Below are positions 51,945-63,577 of a DNA stretch of 64,000 nucleotides, piece by piece; positions within the stretch are counted from its first letter, which is position 1; every line of letters starts with the position of its first letter. The notes beneath the pieces were generated by a model. The model was not told where the DNA came from. It searched no databases and saw only the letters and a program-made list of their open reading frames with translations. The stretch spans positions 17,178,282 to 17,242,281 of the forward strand of contig ML680053.1 in NCBI GenBank assembly GCA_007922225.1. Direction: 5' to 3'. The translations under genes were made by a program, and so were the position numbers. The stretch comes from Emydura subglobosa. Lineage: Eukaryota > Chordata > Testudines > Chelidae.

Positions 51945-54027
51945 TGATTCAGAAAGAGGAAGCAACCAAAGCCACACACCACTTAAAAGCTAGCCTGGAC
52001 AAAGCAAGGGAAACAAGATGGAAAGAGACAGTTGAAGGAATCAACTTCACCCGTTCAAGCCGGAAAGTGTGGCAGACAATCAACTGCCTCATAGGGAAGT
52101 TGGTGACATGAGAACCCTGCCCTATCTCAGTGGACGATATTGCACACACTCTTATTTATAATAGGAAATACACCCATCCAGATTGAGCTTTCTCACGCCT
52201 GGTCAAAAACAAGCTTAAGGAGGCAAGATACCTCACCATCTGCTGACCTCGGCCTGTCACAAGAATTTTCCTCTCATTTGAATTCAAATCTGCATCGGAC
52301 ACCCTTCAGCCTGGGAAGGCACCAAGCCCTGACAACACACACCCCGAGAAGCTCATCCATGAAGGTCCCCTACTCTTAGACTGACTGAAGGACTTCATGT
52401 CACATTGCCTAGCCAGAGCAAAATTTCTCCGCCTGTGGGAAAGAGCCAACATTGTTGCCATTCTGAAACCACACAAACCAAACAATGATTCAAAGAGCTA
52501 CCGTCCCATTTCCCTCCTGTCAGTTCCATTTAAACGTAAGCCACAGACTGAGCAGGCCTTACCTAAAGAGCAGGCCAGCTCTAGGAAGAACAGGAATACA
52601 GAAGAGCAAGTCCTTGTAGCAGACTACACTGAAGCAGCTTTTGAGTCCAACCAAAAGTGTGGTGCCATGTTCATCGACCTCTCCTCAGCCCACGACACTG
52701 TCTGGCTCAGTGGCCTTCTCCTCAAGCTATATAGTTGTCTTCAAGACAGTCATATGACACGTGTAACACATGAAATCATCACCAACCGTTGCTTCTGTGG
52801 TACAATCAATGGACAGTCCAGCTGGACAAGGCTTCTCAAAGATGGTGTCCCACAAGGGTCAGTCTTGGCTCTTGCGCTCTTCAATCTCTGTACTGCTGAT
52901 CTTCCACACACCTCAGGCATGAAACTCGCATATGCTGACGACATGGTCATTTTCTACTCCAGCAAGTCCTTTGAGGACACGCAGCAGATCTTAGACAGGG
53001 ACACCGAAGCAATGCATACCTATTATCATCAGCGTTGGCTTCGCCTTAACGTTCAAAAAACCACCTGCTCACCTTCCACCTGAAAAACAGGGAGGCAAAC
53101 AAAGAACTCATCATCCAACTCAATGGATCGTCCCTGCCATTCTCGAGCACCCCAACCTATTTAGGGGTAAAGCTGGACGGAACCCTTTCTTTCCACCATC
53201 ATATCAATGGAGTGGTAGTGAAAGTGGCAACCCGGATCAACCTGCTGCAGAAGTTGTGCAGTTATGACTGGAGTGCAGATTTCACAACTGTGCACTCTGC
53301 TGCCTAGGCACTTGTGTACGCTCCAGCAGAATACCGCGTGTCTGCTTGGGGCAGGAGTACACATACACCTAAGCTGGACACACATCTCAATGCTGTCCTT
53401 CGCATTATCAGCGGATGCCTACGCCCCACGCCACCTTATGAATTGCCCATTCTGTCTGGTGTTCCACCCCTCCACCTGAGATGGCTGGCTGCAACTAGAC
53501 AGGCAGCATTCAAAGCTGCTAATGGCCTACTCCACCTCCTTCATGAAAAGACCTTCCAGCCTCTGCCAGCTCAATGTCTCAGGAGCTGCAGGCCTTTCAT
53601 AAGAGCCGCTCAGGCCTTCGTACAGGCAGATAATGGCCAAAGCCGGAGAGAGTGGGTCATGAGCCAATGGAGAAAGGAACGACGCCCTGGCAGACAGCAA
53701 CAACTGCCTCCCATCTCCACTACACCTAGGGACTGCAGTCTGCCATGAAAGGAGTGGACCCGCTTATACACCTAAGGATTGGTGTTGGGCGTTTTAACTC
53801 CTGCATGCACAGCCAGAACCTTTGTGCTACCGCAGCCTAGGAGTATGGAGAAATACAAACAGTGGACCATCTTGTGGAGGAATGCCCCGTCCACCACCTT
53901 GAAGGAGGATGGGTTTCCCTCAACCTCCTGACTGACAAAGCACTGGAATGGGTGAGGTCTGCCACATACAACTGCTGAGTGAATGTTCAAATGGAACTCT
54001 ACACCACAGACAAGAAGAAGAAGAAGG
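51945..54027 (+). mobile_element. Jockey-superfamily-like LINE copy 2, 5'-truncated, better preserved
   Basis: An inter-domain segment (LDKARETRWKETVEGINFTR) is followed by reverse transcriptase in an open frame of 228 codons at 52397-53083: ANIVAILKPHKP, SYRPISLLSVPFK, MFIDLSSAHDTVWLSGLL, DGVPQGSVLALALFNLCTAD and the catalytic YADD (52931-52942) intact. Thumb and C-terminal parts follow in shifted frames (PTYLGVKLDGTLSFHHHING, LRIISGCLRPTPPYELPILS). The body is close to copy 1 in architecture, but the 3' ends differ apart from the AAG tail (54012-54027). Stops and frameshifts make it non-autonomous. Confidence 0.88.
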
Positions 54028-54388
54028 TATGACTACAGTGAGCTTTTGATTCAAGTTCAGAGCAGGAATGCCCCTAACAATATATTTCTTACTATTTTAT
54101 CCAGGCTTGTTTAATATTTCCCAAGTAATGGGGCTTCCACCACTGCCTTTGAGACCTTATTCCACAATTGAACATATTTCAATGTCAGGATTTCTTTCCT
54201 GATATCCATCCTAAATTTTCCTTTCCTTAACTGTAACCGTTTATTCTGAATTATATCCCTTGTGCCGTACTAAATAATTCCTTTCACTTCTTGGGTTTTA
54301 CACCCTTCCAATATTTTACCAACAAAGAAATGATCTGTCTGACTATTATACATTAAAATTTTAAAACTTGTTCTCGGCAACACCCCTC

Positions 54389-54470
54389 CAATCCAGCAAA
54401 GCCTTTAAACAGTACCTATTGTTGATTTCACAAGTGTACGCTAAAGGTAAGCATGTCATGCTTTGTCAAA
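54389..54470. mobile_element. Short palindromic MITE, family A, diverged
   Basis: aatccagcaaagcctttaaa and aaaggtaagcatgtcatgct keep the family order. Confidence 0.45.
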
Positions 54471-54478
54471 CTGGGGTA

Positions 54479-54600
54479 TGGTGACCAGATGTCTCGATAT
54501 TATTGGGACTGTCCTGATATTAGGGGCTTTGTCTTATATATGCAACTATTTTTTTACACTTGCTAACTTGCTAAACTGGGGCCGTAATTGGAAAACCAGA
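54479..54600. mobile_element. Relative of the 121-bp hAT-like MITE, right end lost
   Basis: ATGGTGACCAGATGTCTCGA, then tattaggggctttgtcttat and ttacacttgct, parallels the element at 63393-63513 over most of its length, but the closing TCTGGTCAC terminus is missing. Confidence 0.65.
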
Positions 54601-55952
54601 GGAAAAACAATATATATTTGATACTTGCATAGCCCAATTTGCCCAGTAGATGGCATCTGAAACCCACACTGTAAACCACTGTCCATGATTTTACTGTATC
54701 TTAGTTTTCATTGCTGAAGTGATTGTTAATTAATGCATACCTCTGTTTTCATCAGCACTGGCCAGATGGGGTCACTTTGACCTTGATTAATAAAACGTGT
54801 AATCATTTTGGAAATATTTAAAATCAGAGACCTGCCAAGTGGTGATATTTTTTCCCTGTAATCAATAAAACAAAATCTAAATTGCAAATCATGTGGGCTC
54901 CATTCCAATGCATGTTTTTTAATTTTTTTGTGATTTACACTCTCTGAAAATGATTTGTAAATGTCATTAGAGATATGAGAAAATAAGCCAAATTTGCCCT
55001 TTCTTATTACTTTTCAAGGAGAATAAATAATGTAAATATACTGAAAGTTATTGCTGTCACAAAATGTGGCATTAATCAAATGCCTTTCAGTAGTGTACAC
55101 TCTGCTTTGGCAGGTTCCCAAGCAAGTTTGTAGAGTTTTTGCCTTCTCAGTTTAAATTTTCAGAAAGTGAGGTCCAGGTTGAGAAGTCATTTTTTTACAG
55201 CGCAATGGCTCTGGCAGGCCTCCAGAGTGCAGTGCTTACTGTGCCATCTTCTACATGATGTGTTCAGACCAGCAACTCCAGTACTGTAGAAATATGACTA
55301 AATTCTCTGCTGTTGTACAGTGGTGCCACTCCATGGAGGCAATGGAGCAGTACCAATTTACACCAGCAGTGAAGCTGGGCCCAAGTATTTTATTTAATAT
55401 TTGATGATCTTATGAAAGGATACAGTGGAGGAATAATAATGTCATACCCTATAATGTAGGACAGCATACTCTCCCTATTATGCACCTGTCTATGAGAACA
55501 AGGTCCACTTAGTCCTCCTTGTTCTTTGGGGAAAGAATTATAAAATGTGCTTGGAGATTTACTCTCTTTTAGGTAATCCTCAATTTTCTAATTGTACACA
55601 ATGAAGGAAGAGGTTGAACCCTGACCTTTTTTTTCCTTACATGTTTCTCAGAATCTCCATATCCCATTTTTTGTGTGAGTTTAATGCATAATTTCAGTTA
55701 CTGTGTAAGAAATAGCCTAACTTCTTAATAACTTGCTAATTATTTTTCTGTTTTGTGTGTTGAATCTTCCACAGTATTTCATAAAAGTCAAATATTTGCT
55801 GAGCTGAATGTTGCAGACAAGAAATACATTTTTAACAGTACACCTAAAAAATAAGCTTTTGATTGCTCCAGGATGTGCACCCTAAAATATTTCCGTGACT
55901 GTATCACCTCTGGCTATCGGCTTGTGAAAGCACACAAGTGAAGCATAGTTAT
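54601..55952. other. No gene seen
   Basis: AT-rich sequence. A short phrase tggtgccactccatggaggc at about 55321 may be repeat-derived. Nothing else recognised. Confidence 0.5.
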
Positions 55953-56080
55953 GCCCTAATCCAGCAAAGCACTTCTCATGGTTTTAAAGGTAAGCACGTG
56001 CTGTAATCCTGTTGAAATCAATGGTACTATTCAAGTGCTTAAAGTCAAATGCATGTGTCAGTGCTTTGCTGGATTGGGGC
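55953..56080. mobile_element. Short palindromic MITE, family A (best copy, 128 bp)
   Basis: GCCCTAATCCAGCAAAGCAC at the left and GTGCTTTGCTGGATTGGGGC at the right form an almost perfect 20-bp inverted repeat. The interior keeps taagcacgtgct and gttgaaatcaatgg. Confidence 0.85.
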
Positions 56081-57121
56081 TTCAGTCATTACTTAGACTT
56101 CCAGAGAAAAGCCAGGGAACTGCAGGAAGTGCTGCTGATAAGTATGAGTCAACACACCCTTGTCTGAAACCCTAATCTTGCATTGGGGTCTGCTAGCACA
56201 GTCCCCTGTGCTGTGTGGAGTCCCACTGGGTACAGGGATTGGTGATAGAGAGTCCTACTGCAGGAGATCAGAGCCTGAATCAGTAATAAATCAATGTTCC
56301 AGTAGGAGGTTAACAGACATTGCACTGCTAGAAGTGCTGTCTTCTCAGTATGTTGTAATACCAAGGTCTTTCTTGACCGCATGTGGTCACTAGAGAGCCT
56401 TTAGAATTGTTTGCTAAAGCGTGGATCTAAAGTTGTGGCCAAATTGTAGTGGGATTATATGCCTACAAATGTTCCCCCTGCAGTTTCAATTACCATTACA
56501 CTTTTGTGTAAGCTGATTTGAGTATAAGTCAATCAACACTGGTTTGCAAGGATAATCTCTATAGAAGTATTGACCTGCATATGAAACCACTAAATAGAAT
56601 AGCAAAAGCCTCACTGTCTAAATCCATCTCCTGAGGCATTTACAGGCACCGCATTGTCTAACTTCACCTTTTGCAGTGCATACCATCTTCGACTGTTATA
56701 TAAACTGTCCTTCTCCCCATTGCCAGCCAGACATTTTGGTTTAAAAAATTTCACCACCTCACTTCTTCCTTTATACTCATGTCATGCTATGCTCTGTTGA
56801 GCAGCTACTCTTTTCTACTTCCGTAAGTCGTTTCAGTGATGTGTGAAGGGATTCCTTTGGCTTTTGAGCCAAGTTCTTTTTCTTCAGCCTTGCACGGGGT
56901 GTAAAGCTGAGCAGGATACTTTTGTAAAGTGATTTGGGACCCCAAAGTTGAAGGCACTATGAAAAGATAAAATAGAAATCCTGAAGTAATTATAAGCATC
57001 TTCCATTCACAGAAGTTACTATTTCAGCCTTTTGACTTTTCTTTTATTTCTAACGAAGCCAATCTTTTGACTGATACTACCTCACAGGGGTATAGTCAGG
57101 ATAAAGCCCAGTAATGATGAA
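56081..57121. other. No gene seen
   Basis: Repeat-like text at about 56170-56280 (gggtctgctagcacagtccc, tactgcaggagatcagagcc) of unknown family; otherwise AT-rich. Confidence 0.45.
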
Positions 57122-57224
57122 GGATAGTTTAGTGGTTAGAATTCTAGCCTAGGCCTTAGGAAAACTGGCTTCAATTTGCTGCTCTGCCACAAACTTCTTG
57201 AGTGACCTTGGGCAAGTCACTTAA
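57122..57224 (+). mobile_element. tRNA/MIR-like SINE, 5' half (split)
   Basis: tttagtggttagaattctag, gctctgccacaaacttcttg and tgaccttgggcaagtcactt, then interruption after TAA (57222-57224). The other half resumes at 59282. Confidence 0.85.
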
Positions 57225-59281
57225 GGATAGCTTCACAAAGGAACTAGGCGTGGCAATGCTGAGTATCACCATGTCTGCCTTTTAGATGCCTACAAAATCA
57301 CAGGGATTCACAAAGCCTGGAGCTAGGTTCCTAGGCTCCCTATACAATGAATGCGGAGTGAGAGGTGCCTTAGAATGGGATTCACAGAAGCCAGCGTACT
57401 CGGTGGCTGTGATGGAATGGGGCTATATCTGTACAATGTACACATCGTGGTTGATGTTGTGAAGTTATATTAGAAAATCTGCTGTGCCTATATGTCTGTG
57501 GATCCACCACTGCTGACAAGTCCTGTATGTACACCCCAGACAGATACTCTGGGAAATACTTAAGGTTAGCGATGGTAACCTAACGATGGTAAGCGATAGC
57601 TTAAACTTCACAAAATAGAAAAGCAGTTCAGGCCTTGGAAATGCAGTTTAACTGAAGGGAAGAAGAAGGTAGAAGCAGTGAAAATTTACCAGGAGAAGAA
57701 CAAAACAGACCAGATGATCAGAAGGGGTTTAAATAAAGAAATACACAGGAACAGGGGCCAGATTGGGAGAGGAAGTGTGGGGCAAGAGAGAGCTATTTTA
57801 CAGAAGCTGGATAAAAGGGTTTCCAAAAGGGAGAGGCCACACAGCATGGGGTGGTGGATCCCTACCTGAGGGACCCTTTCCTGAATTCAGATGGCCCCAA
57901 GGATTCTGGACAACCCAAGGGACTCAGAAACTAGCCCAAAGAATGCCCTGGAGTAGTGAGGAAACTGAGGCAGGGACATATAGTTAATGTTTATGGATTT
58001 GAATGATTTGTAGTCTCCTGTGCTTTGTATAGTTAAGTATGAAAGAACATGAATGTGTTAGACTCTGAACCAAGTGTCTCTCTGTATGTTAACTGCTGCA
58101 TGCCCCTAAAAGAGTTAAACTGCAAACCAGAATCTTCACATCTTTGGGGTGGAGTTACAGGAGGGGGTTGTGTCTAAGTAGCGGGGAGTCTGAGGGGTCA
58201 GTCTTGTGCCCAGAGAGGCTAGGTGACTGGACAGTGGGTTCCAACACTTGAAGAGGATTGTTGGATAGAAGGTCAGTGCTATGAGACTGTGCCTAGGGAC
58301 ACTAGGAATGGGGCAGTGGCTGGACTCTTTTCAGGCTCCAGAAGCATGGTACGTCCCAGGGCACAGAGGCTTCGATTCCCCTCACATCAGTCCTATTTGG
58401 TGGCCAGGAGGAGGCGCTCACTAGGAGCTGTGACAGTGTCTCCTTGCCTAAACTAGCCAATGGGAGATGCCAAGGTGAGGGGTGTGTCATCATAAGCCCT
58501 CTCATGGAGTTCAGCACCTAAGTCCAGGCTACAGGGAGGCACCTCCCTTTGCTGGGGATGCTGAGGAACAAACCCTCTCTTGGTGGTGGGTGCCCCATGC
58601 TGTTTTTGCAAGAAGCCAGGGGAGGTAGGAAAAGGCAGCCTATCCTCATACCATATAGTCCTCTGATTAGCGTACTGTCCTGGGATATATAAGACCCTTG
58701 GTTCAAGTCCCCCCTCCACCTTCTGAGCAGGGATTTGAACAAGGATCGGCCATCTCTCAGATGAGTGCCCTAACCGCTAGCCTCTGGGATATTCTGTCAT
58801 GGGGTTCCTGCAGACCCTCCTGTGGAAGCTGTTCTGCTGTTAATCAATCATTTAAAAATTCATTAGTAGCAGAGGGAGTGGACCCTGGGTCTCCACCTCC
58901 CACGTGAATGTTCAAGCCAGCAGGCTGGTCATGCTTGTGTCTTCTTGCTCCCTCCCTGGACCAATGATTCCACTTCTCCTTCCCCCCCCGTTTGCCACTT
59001 TGCGTGAGCTTGCCTACGGGGGCCCGATCCAGTAGGCAAGCTCTGAGCCTGCGAGTTAGGTGGAGGAACACCTCTCTTCCCCCAGTTCATGCCTGGCTTT
59101 GGCATCTGGCACCTAGTGTGAGGCTGCAATTTGCATGTATACAGGCAAAAATGAGTTTTAGTGCCTGCAGGGTTTGGTGGCAGCTGAGAGGGGGTTTTGT
59201 GAATCCCACTGAGGCCTAATTTGGGGATTTAGCTGCTTCAAGTGGGAGTTAGGCACCTGAATCCTTTTGTGAAGGTAGCCC
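57225..59281. mobile_element. Foldback DNA transposon (PIF/Harbinger-like), TAA duplication
   Basis: Left end GGATAGCTTCACAAAGGA and right end (read inward on minus) GGGCTACCTTCACAAAAGG. Arms stay similar for about 90 bp, sharing GGGATTCACAAA. The centre near 58720 is also inverted: CCTTGGTTCAAGTCCC faces GGGATTTGAACAAGG. TAA lies on both sides (57222-57224, 59282-59284), and removing the element restores a continuous SINE. The 3-bp TWA duplication points to PIF/Harbinger. Without the LTR-like insert at 57408 it is about 1.02 kb and non-coding. Confidence 0.8.
57408..58435 (+). mobile_element. Probable solo LTR inserted in the foldback element
   Basis: Begins TGTGATGG and ends GCTGTGACA (TG...CA), flanked by GTGGC (57403-57407) and GTGTC (58436-58440), a likely 5-bp duplication with one mismatch. 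Its 3' end (cctcacatcagtcc, ggccaggagg, ctgtgaca) resembles that of the repeat ending at 60778. No viral protein frame is present. An endogenous retrovirus LTR is the best guess; boundaries are inferred. Confidence 0.6.
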
Positions 59282-59480
59282 TAAGTCTCTCTGTCCCTCA
59301 GTTCCCCATCTATAAAAGGGGGATAATAGCACTGCAATACCTCACAGACGTGTTGTGGGGAAAAACACACTAAAAAGATTGTGAGGCGCTCAGATGCTAT
59401 GGTACTGGGTTCCATCTAAGTACTTATATCTAGATCAAATGATGCCCTGATACTATGGTGATGGGGGCCAGAGAAGTACT
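59282..59480 (+). mobile_element. tRNA/MIR-like SINE, 3' half (split)
   Basis: gtctctctgtccctcagttc, ccatctataaaagggggata, tcacagacgtgttgtgggga and gtgaggcgctcagatgctat continue exactly where the 57122 half stops. The tail includes atactatggtgatgggggcc. Confidence 0.85.
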
Positions 59481-59804
59481 GTATCATGAACCTGTACATC
59501 AAAAACAAATGGCATTAATATTAGCATTGAAAATCAGCTGACATGTTCAGTTGTGCTCTTCTGTAAGTAGTCCCATTGGGAAAGGTCTCTGGATAGCACC
59601 ATAACACAGTGCCTCCTTTAGGAGCAGCGGGTGCTGCTTCTGCAGTCTGCTTGCCCTAGCAATCTGGGAGAGAGACACCAAGTTTGGGAGCAAGATTCTC
59701 ACCAGTGCATGTTATTTTGCTGCTGTATTACGAAGCCAACGCTACTTCATGTTATATATTTACATAGATTTTGGTTTTTCACTCTTCTGCATGAGGGGAA
59801 ATAG

Positions 59805-59890
59805 AGTGTTGTGGTTAACAGAACCAGGAGACGTGGGTTCTGTTCCCACCTTAGTATTGCATCAGGCAAGACCCTTACGAAAGTTTTTAT
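59805..59890 (+). mobile_element. tRNA/MIR-like SINE head fragment
   Basis: gtgttgtggttaacagaacc, aggagacgtgggttctgttc and ccacc match the tRNA-derived head; the body is lost. Confidence 0.6.
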
Positions 59891-60169
59891 ACATGCGTGC
59901 CTCCATATCTGTGATGATTTGGAGAATTTGTCTGTACAGCTTATGAATTCTGTGTGCGATTATGAACTGTCTGTATGTATCTTTTCCAAGCTCCAAACCT
60001 TACCCAGCAGTGTAGCCTTTTGCTTTCTCTGCTTTACCTCCATGTTGGACTGAAATTCCCATGGCTAATGATAGAGGCTGACAACAGAGGGACATTACAC
60101 TGGGATAGTCCTCTATTCAAATACATCCATCCTAGGCAATAGCCTGGCTCCCACCAAGATGATGTGGTT

Positions 60170-60778
60170 TGTCAGGGGCTCAGTCATTTTGACAGAGGGA
60201 ATTGTAAGGTTATAAAAGGACAGGAGATGCTCTATTTGCAGTCTTGGGTCACTTTCACCACTTCAAGATGAGGGAAGCAGTTGCAGGAGCTTGATAAGGC
60301 AGGGGGAACCTTGCCTTCCTGAACTCAGACCGTCCCCCAAGGGAAAGAGAGCTCGGCTGAGGAGTATGACATTCAGGATGTTTCTTCCCTAAATGACTTG
60401 TACTCTCTTGTGCTAGTAAGTTAATGGTGTTTTGAAATCCTGTGGAAAGTCTGTGTGCTGTGTCAAACCCATCGCATACCCCTGAAGAGTTGACCCATGG
60501 ATCCAGACTGCCCACGTGGCTGGAGTTCTGGGACAGGGCGTTTGATATGGAGAAGTCTAGGAAAATGGGGAACGGGGGTCAGTACTAGTTCCAGGGGCTG
60601 GTCAGTTGGACCACGACATCTTAATTCTCAGGAGGGGTGCTAAACAAAGGATCTGCACCCAGAGAGTGTGCCTTGAGACCCCAGCCAGGGGTAATGCCTG
60701 GACTCTGGAGGCAGGTGGATCCCTCACAGCAGTCCAGTGAGTGTCCAGGAGTGGCACATGACTAGAACTGTGATAACA
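60170..60778 (+). mobile_element. LTR-like repeat with TATA box
   Basis: A TATAAAAG at about 60212 is followed by a GC-richer transcribed-looking stretch, and the unit ends tagaactgtgataaca. The last 60 bp (cctcacagcagtcc, gtccaggag, actagaactgtga) parallels the 3' end of the unit at 57408-58435. The left boundary is not defined. No protein-coding frame is seen. Confidence 0.5.
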
Positions 60779-61324
60779 TCTAAATCCATGTTGACGGCAT
60801 GTGAATAAGTAGCTTAATTTTCAGAGCTGTTGAGTCTGAAGTCAGTTTGAAAATTGAGTCCTTATTTCATTCATGTTTGTAACTTGCTCTGAAAACCTGA
60901 GCGGCACTATAGAGAAACAAATCATTATTACTTCATCAAGTGCCACTATTATGGTGTCTCTGCAGGAAAAGGCTATTTTGAAAAGAATCTGCAGGCAAAC
61001 TATTACTTTTTACAGTAGCAAAACACACCTCTCTAAAATAATCACAAAACGCCATTGAAGTATACGGGTAGTGTTATCATAAATTCGCCTGAAAGACAGC
61101 TCAGCAAAAATGATTGTGGTTCAGCCACTAAGAGATACAAAGGGTGATGTCCAACTGAATCAAATTTATTACAGTCCCTATTAACTCATCCCCAGAGAAT
61201 CTCCCCTTTTTGGTCCAAGTGGTAAAGTTGTTTTCAGTGGACCACCGAATGTTCCATCTCGCATCTCAACTGCTCTTAATGTGCATTTTGCCACCACACG
61301 GGGGACTTTTGCCCATTTTTCATG

Positions 61325-62167
61325 GTGCAGGTATATCCCATCACCCCTTTAAGGTGTTACGGCACTGCGGCGAAGTCCAAATAATGGCTCTTCTCTTCAG
61401 GGCAGTATGACCTAATGGTCAGAGCCTGCAGGGCTGCCCTTAGATTCAGGGCAGCACAGCCTAGTGGCCTATGTCTATGAGGAGGCCCTGTAGTTCAGGG
61501 CAGCACAGCCTAGGCAACCAGACTCAGTAAGACGGCTATCTTTGCCAGGCAGTTCGGCCTAGTCGGCCAGAGTTAAGAGGGATCCTTTGTGCTGGGCAGC
61601 ACGGCCTAGGTGGCCAGAAGGGGATGGGCCTCAACCCAGGGGTGGTGGCGAGGGTAGGGAGACCCAGGCCTTCCCTACTTCACCAGGTCCCAGCTCAGGA
61701 CTTTATCAGCGGTGAGCATATCCGCCACTGGGTCAGCGGGGATCCTCCCGAAACATGCTGACTCTGTTCCCAGTACCATGACTGGATCAATGTCTGGTTC
61801 TCCTGATTACTTCCCACCCTGTCTTCCTGCTCTGTAGCCAGCATGTCCTCTGGTTCTCCGGGGTAGTTGGCAGGTGAAGTTCCTGACAATTTCTTCCCCT
61901 CTTGGGCTTCCATGGACAGCTGGGTGTTTGCCTGGGTCTTAGTGTACCTGGCCTCTGCGGTCTGGAGCTCCGACAGCTCCCAAGTGGGAGCCTGTAACAC
62001 ACACCCTCTCTTCTCCCTGGTCAGGCCAAGTGAGTTAAGTGGCTCTCTTTTATACTGCAGTTCCAGTTGGAGCATGCACAGCAGGGGAGAGAAGCCGTGG
62101 CCTCCTCAGTCCATAGTATGGGGTTATCCCCTTCCGGCCCAGTGCGGGGCAGGTATACCCCATCACA
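61325..62167 (-). mobile_element. LTR-like repeat unit, minus strand, with TATA box
   Basis: On the minus strand it opens TGTGATGGGGTATACC, has TATAAAAG at 62054-62047 about 115 bp in, and ends near a second gtgatgggatatacctgcac (61344-61325), so about 20 bp of the start is repeated at the far end. The 126-codon minus frame at 62075-61695 follows the TATA box but has no recognisable domain. It might be one unit of a tandem or ERV-derived repeat. Confidence 0.5.
61401..61617. repeat. Five-unit tandem repeat, about 49-bp period
   Basis: Units carry GGGCAGCACAGCCTAGTGGC with variation; starts at about 61400, 61449, 61499, 61546 and 61594. It lies inside the LTR-like unit. Confidence 0.8.
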
Positions 62168-63313
62168 CCACTGGTTAAGTATGTTCTTGTGTCTGGTGGC
62201 CAGAAGCCAGACTCAGTATTGCTGGGTGCTGCCTTAATGCTGATTGCCACAATTGGTTACTATGTCTGGATTATGAATTTTGATTCTGCCATGAGGAAAA
62301 AAGAGAGAAAAGGCAGTCTCAGGCTATTTCAATCCGTCTGCTCTCCCTTCTCTGTCAAAAGTCTAATTTGCAATTAGGAATTTCATCAGCACTTTCATGT
62401 CTTTAGAAAGCAGTCAAGTAAATGTTCCAGAGAGATTTATCTACCATAGAGGTAGAAGTATCAGTAATCCCCAGGAAACCAGTCATTTTCAGAAGTTAGT
62501 AAATGCATTATTATTGTTGTTTATAGAACCATAAACATGCAAGGTGCTCAGCCGCCTGATCTTGAGATAAAGCTGATAACCATGTTCTCACAAAGGGCTA
62601 GATCGTGCTTTTAAGGTGATTTTGTGACGTGGCTGTGGGGAGCTCCAGTGCTCTAGGGGGAACTCAGGAAGGGACTGTTCCCTTGGGAAGGCACAGTCCC
62701 TGTCCAAACTCTCTGATGTGCTGTCCTTTAAGATAGTGCAGTCAACCCACTGGCCAGTGTAGAAGAGGGTTAGGCCACGATGCCACCTCCTCCTTGCCTC
62801 CCATGGGACGCATAGATGGAGCTGTCCCTTTTCTCCCATGAGCACAGGGACGGCAACTGAGGCTGGTTCCCATGCAGCCCTCCCCCTTTCACAGCCCTGT
62901 ATGATCCTGTCCCAGTCTGGCCCTGTTTCTATGGAGGGCCTTACACCATTCCATTGCATATGAACTCTAATGAATCAGCACCTGATCCTGCAAGCCGATG
63001 TACCTCTCCTGAGAAAGGCTGAACTTCCTCAGCTTCCCAATTAGTTCCATGGAAACTGAGGGCAATCAGCCTCCATCCAGGGATGATGAGCACCTTCCAG
63101 AATATAGCCCTTGTTCATTAGCTCTGTTACTATTACCAGTGTCAATGCAAATTCCATTTTCGATCTGTAATTAATGGTCATATAACAATATGGTTTTAAA
63201 GTGAAAAAGTAGGGCCAAATTTTTAAGGGAGCCTCAGTCTGACCAAAAATTTTGCCCTGGAAGCTACTGTGGGCAAAAAAACTATAGAGCCTGTTAATCG
63301 TAGGCTCATTTAA
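62168..63313. other. No gene seen
   Basis: GC-richer text at about 62590-62980 (ctggctgtgggg-like, gcatagatggagctgtccct) looks repeat-derived but is unclassified. The minus-strand 123-codon frame there has no recognisable domain. Confidence 0.45.
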
Positions 63314-63392
63314 GGTACGTCTACACTTGGAGCTGGATGCGTGATTCCCAGCTCGAAGAGACACACTGACACTAGCTCTCCTCTATCTAGGG

Positions 63393-63513
63393 TAGGGTGA
63401 CCAGATGTCCTGATTTTATAGGGCAGTCCCAATATTCGGGGCTTTGTCTTATACAGGCGCCTATTACTCCCCCCTCTGTCCCGATTTTTCACACTTGTTG
63501 TCTGGTCACTCTA
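63393..63513. mobile_element. 121-bp hAT-like MITE, 8-bp duplication ATCTAGGG
   Basis: Termini TAGGGTGACCAGA and TCTGGTCACTCTA are inverted repeats. ATCTAGGG stands at 63385-63392 and again at 63514-63521, a perfect 8-bp duplication as in hAT elements. A related copy is at 54479. Confidence 0.92.
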
Positions 63514-63577
63514 ATCTAGGGTGCTAAAACATAATGTAGCTGTGGCAGCACAAGTGCCAGGTGGGGCTAGCGATCCC

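Noticed and set aside
52397..53083. Open RT frame as a host gene
   Set aside because: Reverse transcriptase motifs, truncation, flanking frame breaks and an AAG tail identify a LINE remnant.
58700..58710. GGTTCAAGTCC as a Pol III B box of a tRNA gene
   Set aside because: It lies in the inverted centre of the foldback element and has no A box or tRNA cloverleaf around it.
61695..62075. 126-codon minus-strand frame as a gag-like or host protein
   Set aside because: No recognisable domain or motif; it lies within a repeat unit, so it is kept only as an observation there.
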